A DNA stretch of 64,000 nucleotides from the NCBI GenBank assembly GCA_021234155.1, contig JAJEKV010000039.1, positions 1,550,001 through 1,614,000 of the forward strand. Direction: 5' to 3'. The translations under genes and the position numbers were made by a program. This DNA is from Isoetes taiwanensis. Taxonomy: Eukaryota > Streptophyta > Lycopodiopsida > Isoetales > Isoetaceae. The notes under the pieces were generated by a model. That model made no database searches and was not told the DNA's origin. It saw only the letters and a program-made list of their open reading frames with translations. Positions 20,589 to 31,074 of this stretch are shown here, piece by piece. The first letter of the stretch is position 1. Every line of letters starts with the position of its first letter.

Positions 20589-23500
20589 TTACAGATTGTA
20601 AAATATATCCTCTAGTGCATCTTCTGAAAGAAATGCACTAGACCCCTCTAACTCATCCTCTTGTATCTCTTGGATGTTAAGTTTCTTCAACATTATTTCC
20701 CTATGATCCAAAATTTTAACAATATAGTCACCGATCGTGCTACCTGGCATATCAAAGAAATCTATCAAGTTACCACAAACAATATTATATGTATCTCTGA
20801 AACTTTTGTATTGCGGGCACTGTAGAAGCACATGCGTTTCATCCTCAACCACTCCCATCTTGCATAGCTTACAGAGTCTCAGCTCATGGGGAATATTGCT
20901 CCAACGCCCAACTTCAACGCCAAGATGATGTGAGCTAAGTCTCATTCTGCCAATTGTATGCCTTAGCTTTAATGACACACCTTCTCTCAAATATCTTGGG
21001 ACCTGAAGCTGTGGGCTGATATTCTGCCTGTAATATTCCTTCTTGACTTCTGGCACTCTCCATGATTTCTCCATAACATGTTCCATTACCCACTCCCTAA
21101 TATCCGCATGATGTTCGGCCAATCCAGATACGTCTAAATCCCACTTTCTCATCCAATTTTGTATATCGGCATACCACCCTTTGCATTTCGTTGTCTCTAA
21201 GGCCAATCGTGGTAAACTTGATACTGGCATTTCCTGTACATACTTAAGTGTTCGGCACAAGGCTTCTGATTGCAATGATGTCATCCCACACTCGGCGAGT
21301 AGCATGTCATATGGTGTCTGTGACTTAACACCGAGCTCTGTTCTGAGAAACTTCTTCTGTACCTTTTCTATTTTCCTCCAAGTCTCCTCAGCCAAACCTG
21401 GAGCCCATACCTCACAGCCATACACCAATACTGTTTGCACTAGAACCCCATATAACTGTTTTTTCAATTGGAAGTTCCATATCTCATTTTTTCTACTGTT
21501 GCGCTGCATACTATATAATGCTTTCAGCCCACCATTTATCCTCTGCTCTGCAGCATAGTTCCAACTCGGACTCTTATCAACCTATATCCCTAGGTATTTA
21601 TATGAATCCACCAGTTCTACCGGTTCCCCTTTGTACACAAGGTGTATGTGATCCACTTTGTTTGCCCCAAACACGATTATTTTAGTCTTTCCCATATTAA
21701 CTTTCATACTCTTATGGTCACAAAATTCAGCCAATCCATCTAAATGTTTCTGTATTCCAGCAATTGACCTTGACAAAAGCACTACATCATCCGCATATAA
21801 AAGTAAGAACACCACAAACCTCTCTAGAGCCATACCGCCCCTCCCCTCGGATTCGCATCATCGGTCTTCTAGTTGGTCTATGAACAACCCAAAAAGAGTG
21901 GGAGACATGGGACACCCTTGCTTTACACCTATGTTGCTTACTACTGGTTCCTGGCCTTCTCTAAAATAAGGAAAAGATAGCTGCACAAGTACCTTCTCGT
22001 ATAGTATTTTGACTGCTTGCTTTAGTTCGTTTGGCACCCCCAGTTTTTCCATACGTTCCCATAAATTGTCTCTGTCCACCATGTCGAAAGCTTTTGTAAA
22101 ATCTACAAATAACATATAAAGTGGTTTCCTTGTTCCTCGTGAATCAGATCCATCATTGCTCTCAAAGTAACCAAGTGATCTGTAGTGGACCGTTTGGGTC
22201 TAAAACCCGCTTGCCCTATAGCCCGTACACCCATTTCTTCTGCCCATCCGCTTAGTTTACTATTAACCATAGTAGCAAAAAGCTTAGCATATAGGCTACT
22301 GATCATAATCATCCTATAGTTGCTGGGATCTGACTTATCACCCGCTTTATGCAAGGGAACAACCCTATTTATTTGCCATTCCCGTGGGAAGCCCTCTCTC
22401 AATACCATATTCATTAATTTCAGCAATGTTTTGTGTATCTCCTCTCCTGCCCACTTAAACATCTCCGCAACCAGCCCCAAGTTATCTGCAGCTTTCCCAT
22501 TTGCCAGTGTTTCTAACCCCCTCTGTATATCGTCCATTGTGAATTCCCATTCTACATTGAAATCTGCCAGACCAGTGTCTTTTATGCCTGGTACATTGTA
22601 TATTTTTTTAACTTGGCTGATTAATGGTTCTACCTCAAGCAGCTCACCTTGTTCAATTCTTGGCTTAAGCCTTGCCCAAAATTTCTTAGGCTCTACCAGC
22701 AAGTCTCCAATCATTCGCATGTGTTTTTGGTATAGAAACTTTTTCTTTTTCGCTTTCACTAATAGCATATATTCCCTCTTAGCCATGAATTTCTCCTCCC
22801 CCCTTGCATGTTTAAATTTTTGTCGTTTTGCTTTGCATTCCTCGTCAAACCAGCTGTTACATGGGAGCCCTTTTAACCTACGCTGGGAGACAAAACATTT
22901 CCTTGCTGCCTCTATTACCAATTCACTAATGCTCACAGTAAGATCTTCCACCTTTTCAGGCCAATCCTTGCACATGGCACAGGATTCACATAAGGAGTTG
23001 TATTCCTCCGCTTTGTTATACTGCATGTATATCTTTTTATTAGGGCTGTCTACTACTTTTCTTGCAATCTCATGGCGTTTAATATGCATGGTAACAAAGA
23101 TAGGCACATGGTCTGATTCCGTCCTTTCTTCACCAACATCTACATCGGAAATAGTTCTCATTAATCTCGGGCTAGCTATCACTAAGTCCACCACACTGGC
23201 ACCTCTACAGGTGGGCTTACCAGAGTTCCTGTATTTTTGGAGACCATTATAGATGACCATATCGAGTCCTGTACACATATTTAGCACATGATTTCCTTGT
23301 GGTGTGGGCCACCCGATTCTATCTGCTGACTCTCTATGCCACCCTAGTTCCTTCATCTCATTTCCGTCATTCATTTCCATCCATAAAGGATCTCCTTCGA
23401 TACTAGTCATTGCGGCTTGCTTCTGTGCTATCCTGCCATTGAAGTCACCCATTAGGATCACTTCTCCCTGTTGCATCAACTTTAGGACATCTTATTCTAG

Positions 23501-23896
23501 GTCAAAAAAGGGATCATCCCTATCTATTTGCCCCCAGTTATAAACTAGTGATTCACGCTAAACCCTAAACCCTAAACCCTAAACCCCTGCTATGTATATT
23601 TTATTCAAAGGTCCCAATATCTCAATCCATATATATTGCAAAGATTTTATGCCATGTACTAGCTGTATCATCCCTTGCAGCTCACGTTTTATGTAACAAG
23701 CAATCCCACCGAATCCTTTAAGCCTCCAGTGCTTATGATGCCATACTGAGTGAAGACATATAAAACCTGGAATGTCTAATATCCCTTTTTCCTCATTTTC
23801 ACAAGTTTCTAACAGAAAGAAAACATCTACTTGTTCAATAATATCACTCATAGTTGCTACTTTAGTTGAATTCAGGCTGTTTATGTTCCAACACAT
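20589..23896 (-). pseudogene. LINE ORF2: endonuclease and reverse transcriptase
   Basis: Begins MCWNINSLNSTKV, the first motif of an APE endonuclease, about 20 bp after the ORF1 stop. The endonuclease continues after a telomeric insertion (23558-23587) with ILMGDFNGRI and SDHVPI (~23100). RT motifs follow: GKAADNLGLVAEMFKW, RVVPLHKAGDKSDPSNYRMI, GQAGFRPKRSTTDHL, then after a frameshift near 22110 FVDFTKAFDMVDR, KQGCPMSPTLF and the catalytic YADD (~21790). The C-terminal part has a Cys/His cluster, CKLCKMGVVEDETHVLLQC (~20850). Stops lie near 23481, 21858, 21582 and 21510. The copy cannot make an intact protein. Confidence 0.92.
23558..23587. repeat. Interstitial telomeric repeat (CCCTAAA)4
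   Basis: About four perfect plant-type telomere units (TTTAGGG on the minus strand) inside the endonuclease domain of the LINE ORF2. They replace the codons after KIYIAGV. Confidence 0.97.
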
Positions 23897-23917
23897 AACC
23901 CTGATGGTCCCTAATTC

Positions 23918-24955
23918 CTATGCATCTTCTTCTATTATGACTCTTCCTCTGTGCCAATATGCTTTTTTGCCACTCTGTCTTGCCTCCTTGAAGATCTGAA
24001 GTTGTGCTTTGTACTCTAGCAGCTGGCTTTTGGTGAGATCATCATTTATCCATATATTTCTTTTCCCTTTCAACAGCATTTTCTTTTTCAAAACATTGAT
24101 CTTATCCTCCCTGGACCTGAAACGGGCTATAATGTGCCGGTTGCCACTGTTTGGCTTGCCTATGCGAAATGCTTCAATCACCCCTGCATCCATAATCTGA
24201 AGGTCCTGTTCACATAAAGCCACCACTATCTCTTTGGTCTGTTCCCCAGTTTCTTCGGGCATGCCCACAATTCTCACATTCAATGCCTTTTCTTTCCTTT
24301 CTTGCTCTTCCATGTATGCAGAAAGCTGAGTTCTGACTTCCAGGATATCTTCATTAGTTTCCATCATGCCTGTGGATCCACTGGGATCATTGTTCTGCCT
24401 TGAAACTGACTGTTTGAATGCTTCCATTTCAGTTTTCATGCGTTCCTGGAAGCTTTCCAGTTCAACTTTCATGGCCTCTTTGCATCTATCTATTTCATTC
24501 TGCACATGGGATAACAGAAAAGATTTGAGCTCATTAACCATACCTTGCACTGAGATCTCCATGGATATTTTCATGGATACTAAAGAGTGATCCATTGCCT
24601 GTCGCATCTGACTGATGGCTTGCAGCAGGTCTTGCTTGGTCAGTGTATCTGGTGTTGCAACATGAAGGCCCGAATCCTCTGTTTTCCCAGAAATCAAATC
24701 CCCTGTTTTCTTTGTTCCAGCACCACCAATTGCTTCTGATTCTGTTATAAAGCTCGGGCTCCCTGTTTCGCTATCTCCTGTAGCACTGCCAGCTCCACCT
24801 GATCCGATCCCTATACCTGTTCCGGCCCCTGTTCCAGCGCTGTCAGGGTTTCCGATACCTGTTCCGACACTTGAGTCCGACGAATCCTCCTCTTCTATTC
24901 GATTTTCTTTTTTCTTGTTTCCGACACCTGTTGCAGTCCTCTTCTTTTGTGCCAT
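23918..24955 (-). CDS. LINE ORF1 protein (RNA-binding, L1 type)
   Basis: ATG at 24955 (MAQKKRTATG). About 345 residues without a stop. The N-terminus is basic, then a Gly/Thr/Ser-rich low-complexity part. A coiled coil spans about residues 130-230 (QMRQAMDHSLVSMKISME; RCKEAMKVELESFQERMK). It is followed by an RRM-like core (ALNVRIVGMPEE) and a C-terminal domain (RHIIARFRSREDKINVLKKK; GKRNIWINDDLTKSQLLEYK). This order is that of L1-type ORF1p, a trimeric RNA chaperone that coats the LINE RNA. It is the only LINE frame here still intact. The stop is separated from ORF2 by ~20 bp, compatible with reinitiation. Confidence 0.85.
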   Translation of the reverse strand: MAQKKRTATGVGNKKKENRIEEEDSSDSSVGTGIGNPDSAGTGAGTGIGIGSGGAGSATGDSETGSPSFITESEAIGGAGTKKTGDLISGKTEDSGLHVATPDTLTKQDLLQAISQMRQAMDHSLVSMKISMEISVQGMVNELKSFLLSHVQNEIDRCKEAMKVELESFQERMKTEMEAFKQSVSRQNNDPSGSTGMMETNEDILEVRTQLSAYMEEQERKEKALNVRIVGMPEETGEQTKEIVVALCEQDLQIMDAGVIEAFRIGKPNSGNRHIIARFRSREDKINVLKKKMLLKGKRNIWINDDLTKSQLLEYKAQLQIFKEARQSGKKAYWHRGRVIIEEDA

Positions 24956-25061
24956 GCTGCCCGGTACCCAAAGCACTGTAGCAGTCCTAAAACACCAGAA
25001 GTACCAGGACAAACCCCAACTAATCAGAAAGGCAGATCGATCTACAAGCAATCAGAGTTTC

Positions 25062-25195
<134 letters not shown>

Positions 25196-25265
25196 GGTTT
25201 CGGCCACATGTGAGCTGAGAGATCATTGAGAGATGAAGACAAAACGAGAGGAGAGATTATGAGAG

Positions 25266-25300
25266 AAATGCGAGAGTCCACTTAGTGGACTCTCGCATTT
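25266..25300. repeat. 35-bp near-perfect palindrome
   Basis: Arms AAATGCGAGAGTCCACT and their complement around a 1-nt centre. Just outside the GA tract that flanks the LINE. Confidence 0.9.
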
Positions 25301-26218
25301 AGAGATAATTCGCCCCTAACTGCTGCTAGGGGCGTTTCCATTAATCAATTGACCGTTAAGCCTAACGCCCCGAAAAAATTATGGAGCCAGTTTTTGGAGG
25401 CCAGAATTTTCGACCTTAATTCCGGGCTCTGTTCAAGGTGGGCGGGCTCCAAAAATCGGAGCTCCAAAATCCTTTCCTCCTAGCATCGCATTCAGCGCCA
25501 ATTGTGAATTCGGTAAGCATTTTTTGCATTTCTTTACTTCAATTTGTTAAAAGCTTTGGTAATAGCCACATTCTTAGCATCTACCTGCTTGAAAAATCAG
25601 GCATAAATTGTCTCAAGAACCATGGAATAATTTAAGGGCTAAACTTAGCTATTTGGCGATTTTTTAGCACATTTTCAAACAAAATTGGCTAAAGTAAATG
25701 GAAAAAATTGGGAAAAAATTATATTTTTAGCTTAACTTTTTTCGGGACTGTGCCAACCCTGGAGCTCTTTAGCCAAACGCTAGAAAGTAAGAGATTGTTT
25801 AGCTAAACCATAGAAACTTTTGGAATGAATTTCGGGCTAGTTTAGCTAACATCATTCTAGTTTATAAGAAATATATGATTAATAGTTTAGTTTCTAGCAT
25901 TATGAATTAATTTGAGTCCTAGACTTTGCTAATTAGCATTGTTTTAGAATGTTTTCACAAAGAAAATGACTAAAATAAGTGGGATATATTGAAAAAAAGT
26001 ATAGTAAATTGGCTTAATATTTTCTGTTGTCTGCACCTTAGAAATATTTGGGATGATGTTTGGGTTAGTTTAGCTAAACGCTAGAAAGTATGAGAGGAAA
26101 AATGTGTACAGTTTAGCTAAACCACAGAAAGTTTTGGGATTAAAATCGAGCAAGTTTAGCTAAAGTCATTCTGGCTAATAAGAAATACGCGATTAGTAAT
26201 TTATTCCCTGTCAAGAAC
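25301..26218. repeat. AT-rich upstream region with a tandem duplication
   Basis: A block of about 150 bp at 25765-25915 recurs at 26064-26212: TTTAGC(C/T)AAACGCTAGAAAGTA, then TTTAGCTAAACCA(T/C)AGAAA, then TCATTCT and TAAGAAATA. TTTAGCTAAA is itself palindromic. The second copy runs into the start of the SANT-like gene, so it may be its 5' UTR or promoter. Confidence 0.7.
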
Positions 26219-27407
26219 ATGACGAAGGCAACCAGATCCTCTATGCCGAATGCTAAGAAGCCGTTTGTTTCCCCCAGGACCGAGAAATTGGCTCTTAGAA
26301 GAACTAAGAGGATGATTGGATCAGTTTCCCAATCTGTGGCCATTGAGATAAATTCTGAACCTGCATGGGCTTCCACTTGTAGTGTAAGGGGAAGGAAAAG
26401 GGATCAACCAGAAGATGGATTGCCTGAGGTTCAATCTGAACCCCTCCCCAATGAATTAGCCTTAGTTGTGCACGAAAACAATTGCTCTTAACCCGGCCAA
26501 GAAAAGGAAAACTCCTGTAGATTGGTCGGACAATGCAATCTCCACCATGCTTGCTTTGATGAAGGAGTACAAGGTTCATAATAATAGAAGTATCAATCTT
26601 TCTTCAAGCCAATGGAGAGAGATTATGGTGAGATTACAACCCACAGTTCATGGACTTGAAGATTTGAGACAGTTAAGAAACAAGTGGGATAAATTGCAAA
26701 TAAAATTCAGGGATGAGAAAGAAGCATCCGAAAGAACTGGCTCTGAGCCATCTAGCTGGCCATGGTTTGAAGCTATGGAAGATCTGAAACATGGAGTTAC
26801 AAATGAAAGGGACATTCCAAGTGCAGGGGATGATGGGGAATTTGGGGCCGAGGCATTTGAGGATGCTGGTATGTTTCCAAACACCTTCATGTCTGATGCA
26901 TTCTATGAGACAATTGGAACAAATGCTTCTTTTGTGGAAGAAGAGTTTATAAACATTGCAGATGATAATCCTGTCAGCCCTGTTGCAAATGAAGGAAATG
27001 GAAGCAAAGACAATTCAAGTGCTCGGGAAAAAAATTCCAGCAAAGATACTCCGAGTGCTTTCAATCCTTCTGACACAAGTCCTCGGTCTGCTGCATGCAA
27101 TCAGCCAGGGGTTAGTGGTAAGCCAACAACAAAAAAGAGATCTCGAGTTCATATTGATGAAGAAATTGCAACTGGGATATCAAACATGGCTAATAGCTTT
27201 GGAGAAAATGAAAAAAGGAAACTAGATTTCATGAAAGAAGAATCTGTTAAAAAACATGAATTGATCAGGGAGTTGGAGTCCATGAGGTCAGCCAATACTT
27301 TGAAAATTGCCCAATCAATGGCTACAATGACAAAAAGCATATGTCAAATGACAAAAGATACTCTACTAGAGATTGCTAAGTTGGCTGCATCGAAGCAGAC
27401 AAATTAG
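26219..27407 (+). pseudogene. Myb/SANT-like protein of PIF/Harbinger accessory type
   Basis: A first frame starts at ATG 26219 (~90 codons, Lys/Arg-rich). It is joined after a one-base shift near 26480 to a second frame that ends at 27407. The second holds a trihelix-like DNA-binding domain at about 26515-26770: VDWSDNAISTMLALMKEYKVHN, WREIMVRL, LRQLRNKWDKLQIKFRDEK and SSWPWFEAMEDL, with the spaced Trp residues of the family. A Ser/Asn-rich linker, a KKRSR basic stretch and a C-terminal helical part (NSFGENEKRKLDFMKEE...) follow. PIF/Harbinger transposons encode such proteins beside their transposase to bring it into the nucleus and onto DNA. No transposase is adjacent here. A host trihelix-like gene is an alternative, and the apparent shift could be an unrecognised intron. 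Confidence 0.7.
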
Positions 27408-28489
27408 TATGAAATTCAAAGGTTTGTCCTGCACTGTCATTTTCAATTTGTTTATTTTTTTGTTCCTATTATTTTTTTGAGCTTCTGTAAGTTAGTTAAA
27501 ACAGTATGTTCTGTTCAAGTTCAATTTATGCTTTGTGAATGATTGGAACTTAACTTTCAATATGGTATGGGGATCTCATATCGAATTTAAATGAGTATGA
27601 AATAATATTCCTGATCCTGACTACTTAAATAGTTTAATTCCATAATTTCGTACGTCGTCTCTTTAAATTCCATTATGCATGTCTCGATTCTAGCGCTCGA
27701 TTCTTTATTGTAAGCCACTCGAAGATGGCAAGGCGAGGTCTTGGTCCGACGCCATTTCCCTGTGTATCCATCTTCTAGTGAAGATTCTGATATGGCGGTC
27801 GCTGCTAGTTCGGCTTCAAGCAGCATGACCATGGAATCGAATGAGATTTGTGGAGCTCTAGCACAAGAGCTTCCATGCATTTGTTAGCCAAAGAGTTATT
27901 CTTGGCTACATGTCCATGGAAGAAGTTTTCGTGGAAGCCGAGTTAATTGCATGGGCTGAGCAAGCCCCCTTCCGCTAGAGAGCATATGTTGAGATGATTC
28001 ATGTCAAGCATCATGGAAGATAGTGTCTTTGGGAGGTCCGAATCCCATCAGTGACATGTGAAAACTACCCTGAATAGCCTGCTCATATGAAGACTCGTTT
28101 TTTTTTTGTGCTGCTAAAAAACTCAGCCCCCTTTTTTTTTTCTTTCTTGTCTACTTTTAATTTCTGGAGCAATGTATGATATTGAACCGGCCACATGCCT
28201 TTTTTTGTACTCAGACTATGAAGAAATCATTTTTTTTGTACATCCATGACATATTAATACAAGTTGTTTGGTCTTAACTGGATATTCCTCACTTGAGTTG
28301 CCTTTCATGTTCACTAAGACGTTGTTCAGGTCCTCATGGTTTCTTAGCATTTCAGGGACCACAAACATTTCTGTGACAGCTCTAATTGTGTTTTAAATGT
28401 GTTCATGTAACAGCCTTGAGATTAATGAAATAAAAACAGTTTATTATCTTCTGTACTTCTCATCTGCTGTGGTTATTCATTGTTTATTT
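27408..28489. other. AT-rich intergenic stretch
   Basis: Poly(T) runs near 28100-28150. A minus-strand frame at 27587-27880 is open but has no recognisable motif. Nothing else seen. Confidence 0.4.
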
Positions 28490-28579
28490 ATTGCTGTAGT
28501 TGTTCATTTACAGAATGCAAATATTGTTTAGATAGAGCTGTAGTTGTTCATTTGCAGAATGCAAACATTGTTTAGATAC
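28490..28579. repeat. Minisatellite, left half (interrupted by the LTR element)
   Basis: Two ~45-bp units GCTGTAGTTGTTCATTT-CAGAATGCAAA-ATTGTTTAGATA. Two further units lie at 41803-41885, just after the 13.2-kb insertion, so the original array had about four units. Confidence 0.85.
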
Positions 28580-29139
28580 TGTTAGTCCTGTGCCTCCTGG
28601 TACAGGACTATTCATGCATACGACGGACCAGGTCAAGAACAAGGATCCATAGTCCGCCACGGGTCAGCCGTCAAAGGCCCAGCAGAAGACCAAGCAGCAG
28701 CCCAAGAGGCGCCGCTCAGACAAGTGACGGGCCATCACCGCCCGCGTCAGCGTGATCTTAGGCACCTCAAGAGGCACCGCCAGCATTCCTGCAAATCAGG
28801 CCTCCTTCAAGGAGTCGGCACCGAGATCAGTCAGAGTGTCTATATTGGGCCAAAGGCCATTGTACTATATATATGAGTAGAGCTAGCACATTAAGGCTAG
28901 ATGAGTTTTGAGTCTTGTCTCGTTTCAGTCTTCTCTCGATTGCGAGAGCTCATGTATGTTCATCATTGATATCAAGGAAGCTTTTCATTTTCCTCTCATT
29001 GTTCTCTTTGTTCTGTTTTCTTCTTCTTGTTCTCTTCTTGCAAATTCCGCGTGACATAGACCCCCGGATTCTCCTGTTAGATCCATTGGTCCTCACAGAG
29101 GGCTGTCTTCCAGGAGTTCCCGAACCCAGACCCCAAACA
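28580..29139 (+). mobile_element. 5' LTR (560 bp)
   Basis: Starts TGTTAGTCC, ends CCCCAAACA. A TATA-like run TATATATAT at 28866-28874 is a plausible promoter. Six differences from the 3' LTR by eye, five of them transitions. Confidence 0.97.
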
Positions 29140-29158
29140 CTGTCGCCGCTGCCGGGTC
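29140..29158 (+). other. Probable primer binding site
   Basis: TGTCGCCGCTGCCGGGTC directly follows the 5' LTR. It resembles the TGGCGCCGTTGCCGGGG primer site used by several Athila/Tat elements, but with mismatches. Confidence 0.55.
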
Positions 29159-29186
29159 TGATTCCATCCTACTTTCTTCTGTCGAC

Positions 29187-31028
29187 ATGTCTGTCCGAAA
29201 CTTCATGCCAGAAGAACTCCTTTCTCAGACGGCATCTCGCTTGGAGCGCCATCATAGAAGGGAAACTGTTCGCGACATGTATGGATCTGCTTATGACATT
29301 GAGGGCGGCCACATTCGGTCTCGGGCTCAGTCGGCGCCACCAACCCCTCGTGTCCTGTCTCGTCCCAGTTCCCCGCCCCAAGCGTGCAAACATTGCTCAC
29401 GACCTCGATCACCCTCTCGCCTTATCGGGAGCCCTACCGGGCTCAACCTTCTCAACCTTACTTTTCATACCCCCGATCATGCCTACATTCATCACTCTTC
29501 GGGCCATCGCCTCTTCCTTCACAACCATCATCTCCCGGGTGGTGGGGCTATCCACATGTCTCTTTTGCCTCCCGGGAATTTCCTTTCCCTACATTTCCCA
29601 CCGCTCTTCCCTGTTTACAACCTTACAGAGACCTCAAAACCAATGCTCGCACCTTGGTCCCTCAACCGCAGATCACCCCTTCATCAGGGTCCCGGGCACT
29701 ATACCACCTTCAACTCCACCTCAATATAATCCCTACACCGCTTTCTGCCCAGCCAAGCACTTTCACTTCTACCTTTCAAACCCTTAAACCGGACGTATCC
29801 CACCTTTGGCAACACGAAGGCAAACCCTTAGACCAAAGTGCTCAGGCCCACATGGAAGAATTTGAGGCTGGGCTGTCCCGAATGGTCATCGCGCAACCTC
29901 AACTGAAATTCCACATCTTTTTCCACCACCGCTGCGGGCTCTCCTCATCAATGGCTCATGTCCAACAAAAGCCACCGGAAACAAGATTGGTCGTAAATGA
30001 GAACTGCTTTTCTTTCTCACTATGGGACCACCGGATGATGATCAACTTCATCTCAAACAACTCAATGACCTTCAACAAGAGCCCACGGAGTTCCGGGATT
30101 TTTGCGGATCGTCTTCACATTCTCGCTTTCGGCAAGCTCAAGGAGTACCCAACACGTAGCCAGATTTTGGTCCGGTTTCTCCAAGGACTTCCTCCGGCTA
30201 TTCGACTCATGATCAATACTGCGCCCCAAGACTTTGGAACAAAGCTATCGACCTTGTCAATCACTCGAGTCAATGTTTCCTCCAGGTGGCGTGGCTCTTC
30301 AGGAGCTCCCTTTCATTCCACCCGTCATGGTTCCACAGGCTGGCACATCCCAGCCTCAACACGCCAATCCATAGCCAGCAGCCGGATCGGTGCCATATCG
30401 CGCCAAATACCAAGGCCACTTGGCAAATGAGTGCAACTCCACCAATGGCCTGCCTCATTGCAAAAGATGCAACATGTGCAATCATGCCACGGAAGAGTGC
30501 ACTCGCACTCATCCAACACCTTTCCGCAACAAACTGGTTTATCAAGTGCAAACCACACCTCAGCAACAATCACACTATCAGCAGCCACCACTGCAGGCGC
30601 AACCCAATCAACTCTATCAGCAACAGGAGCAACAACGGGGACCCAACCTACGTCCTCCTTTTCATCCTTCTAAAGCTCAGTGTTATCACTGTCAAGCATG
30701 GGGTCATACCACCACGACGTGTCCTCAACTTCCACAAGTTCAGATGCAGCTTCCTGGCACCAATCAGACCACATCGGTCCGCCTCACGGCTTACCAACTC
30801 TGGATTGCTAATGGCAAACAAGGCTCGCGTCCTGTTCTTAAGAAGCCACCTCGAGCGCATCAGCAATCACGTTATCAACCAGCTCCTGCCAATCAACCTC
30901 AGATGGATCAACAAGCACAGGAAGAAATTTTCCAGGCTCTTAATCCTCCAGTCCAGCCATCAAATTGGGTTGGTTTGGTTTCACGCCAGACCAGGGCATC
31001 ACGTCCCTTGACCATTATTCCAAACTAG
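29187..31028 (+). pseudogene. gag: Gag of the 13.2-kb element, frameshifted
   Basis: ATG at 29187, ~48 bp after the LTR (MSVRNFMPEELLSQ). The sense appears to move from this frame to the +2 frame near 29390-29420 (Pro/Ser/Tyr-rich N-terminus). There a capsid-like part is visible at about 29800-30280 (DVSHLWQHEGK; MEEFEAGLSRM; ILVRFLQGLPPAIRLMIN). Then it moves to a third frame from about 30390, with Cys clusters CKRCNMCNHATEEC and CYHCQAWGHTTTTC (the latter a CCHC knuckle) and a Gln/Pro-rich C-terminus ending at 31028. Gag is therefore recognisable by its zinc knuckle and position, but cannot be translated as one protein. Confidence 0.75.
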
Positions 31029-31074
31029 TAATGGTACCCAGCCTTGCTGGGCATAAATTAGGAACCTTTAATTT

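Noticed and set aside
22320-23252. 310-codon plus-strand frame
   Set aside because: Antisense shadow of the LINE reverse transcriptase.
27587-27880. Minus-strand frame as a Harbinger transposase N-terminus beside the SANT-like gene
   Set aside because: No DDE motif or similarity to the transposase at 50-51.6 kb could be seen.
29187-29412. Minus-strand frames over gag
   Set aside because: Shadows of the sense frame.
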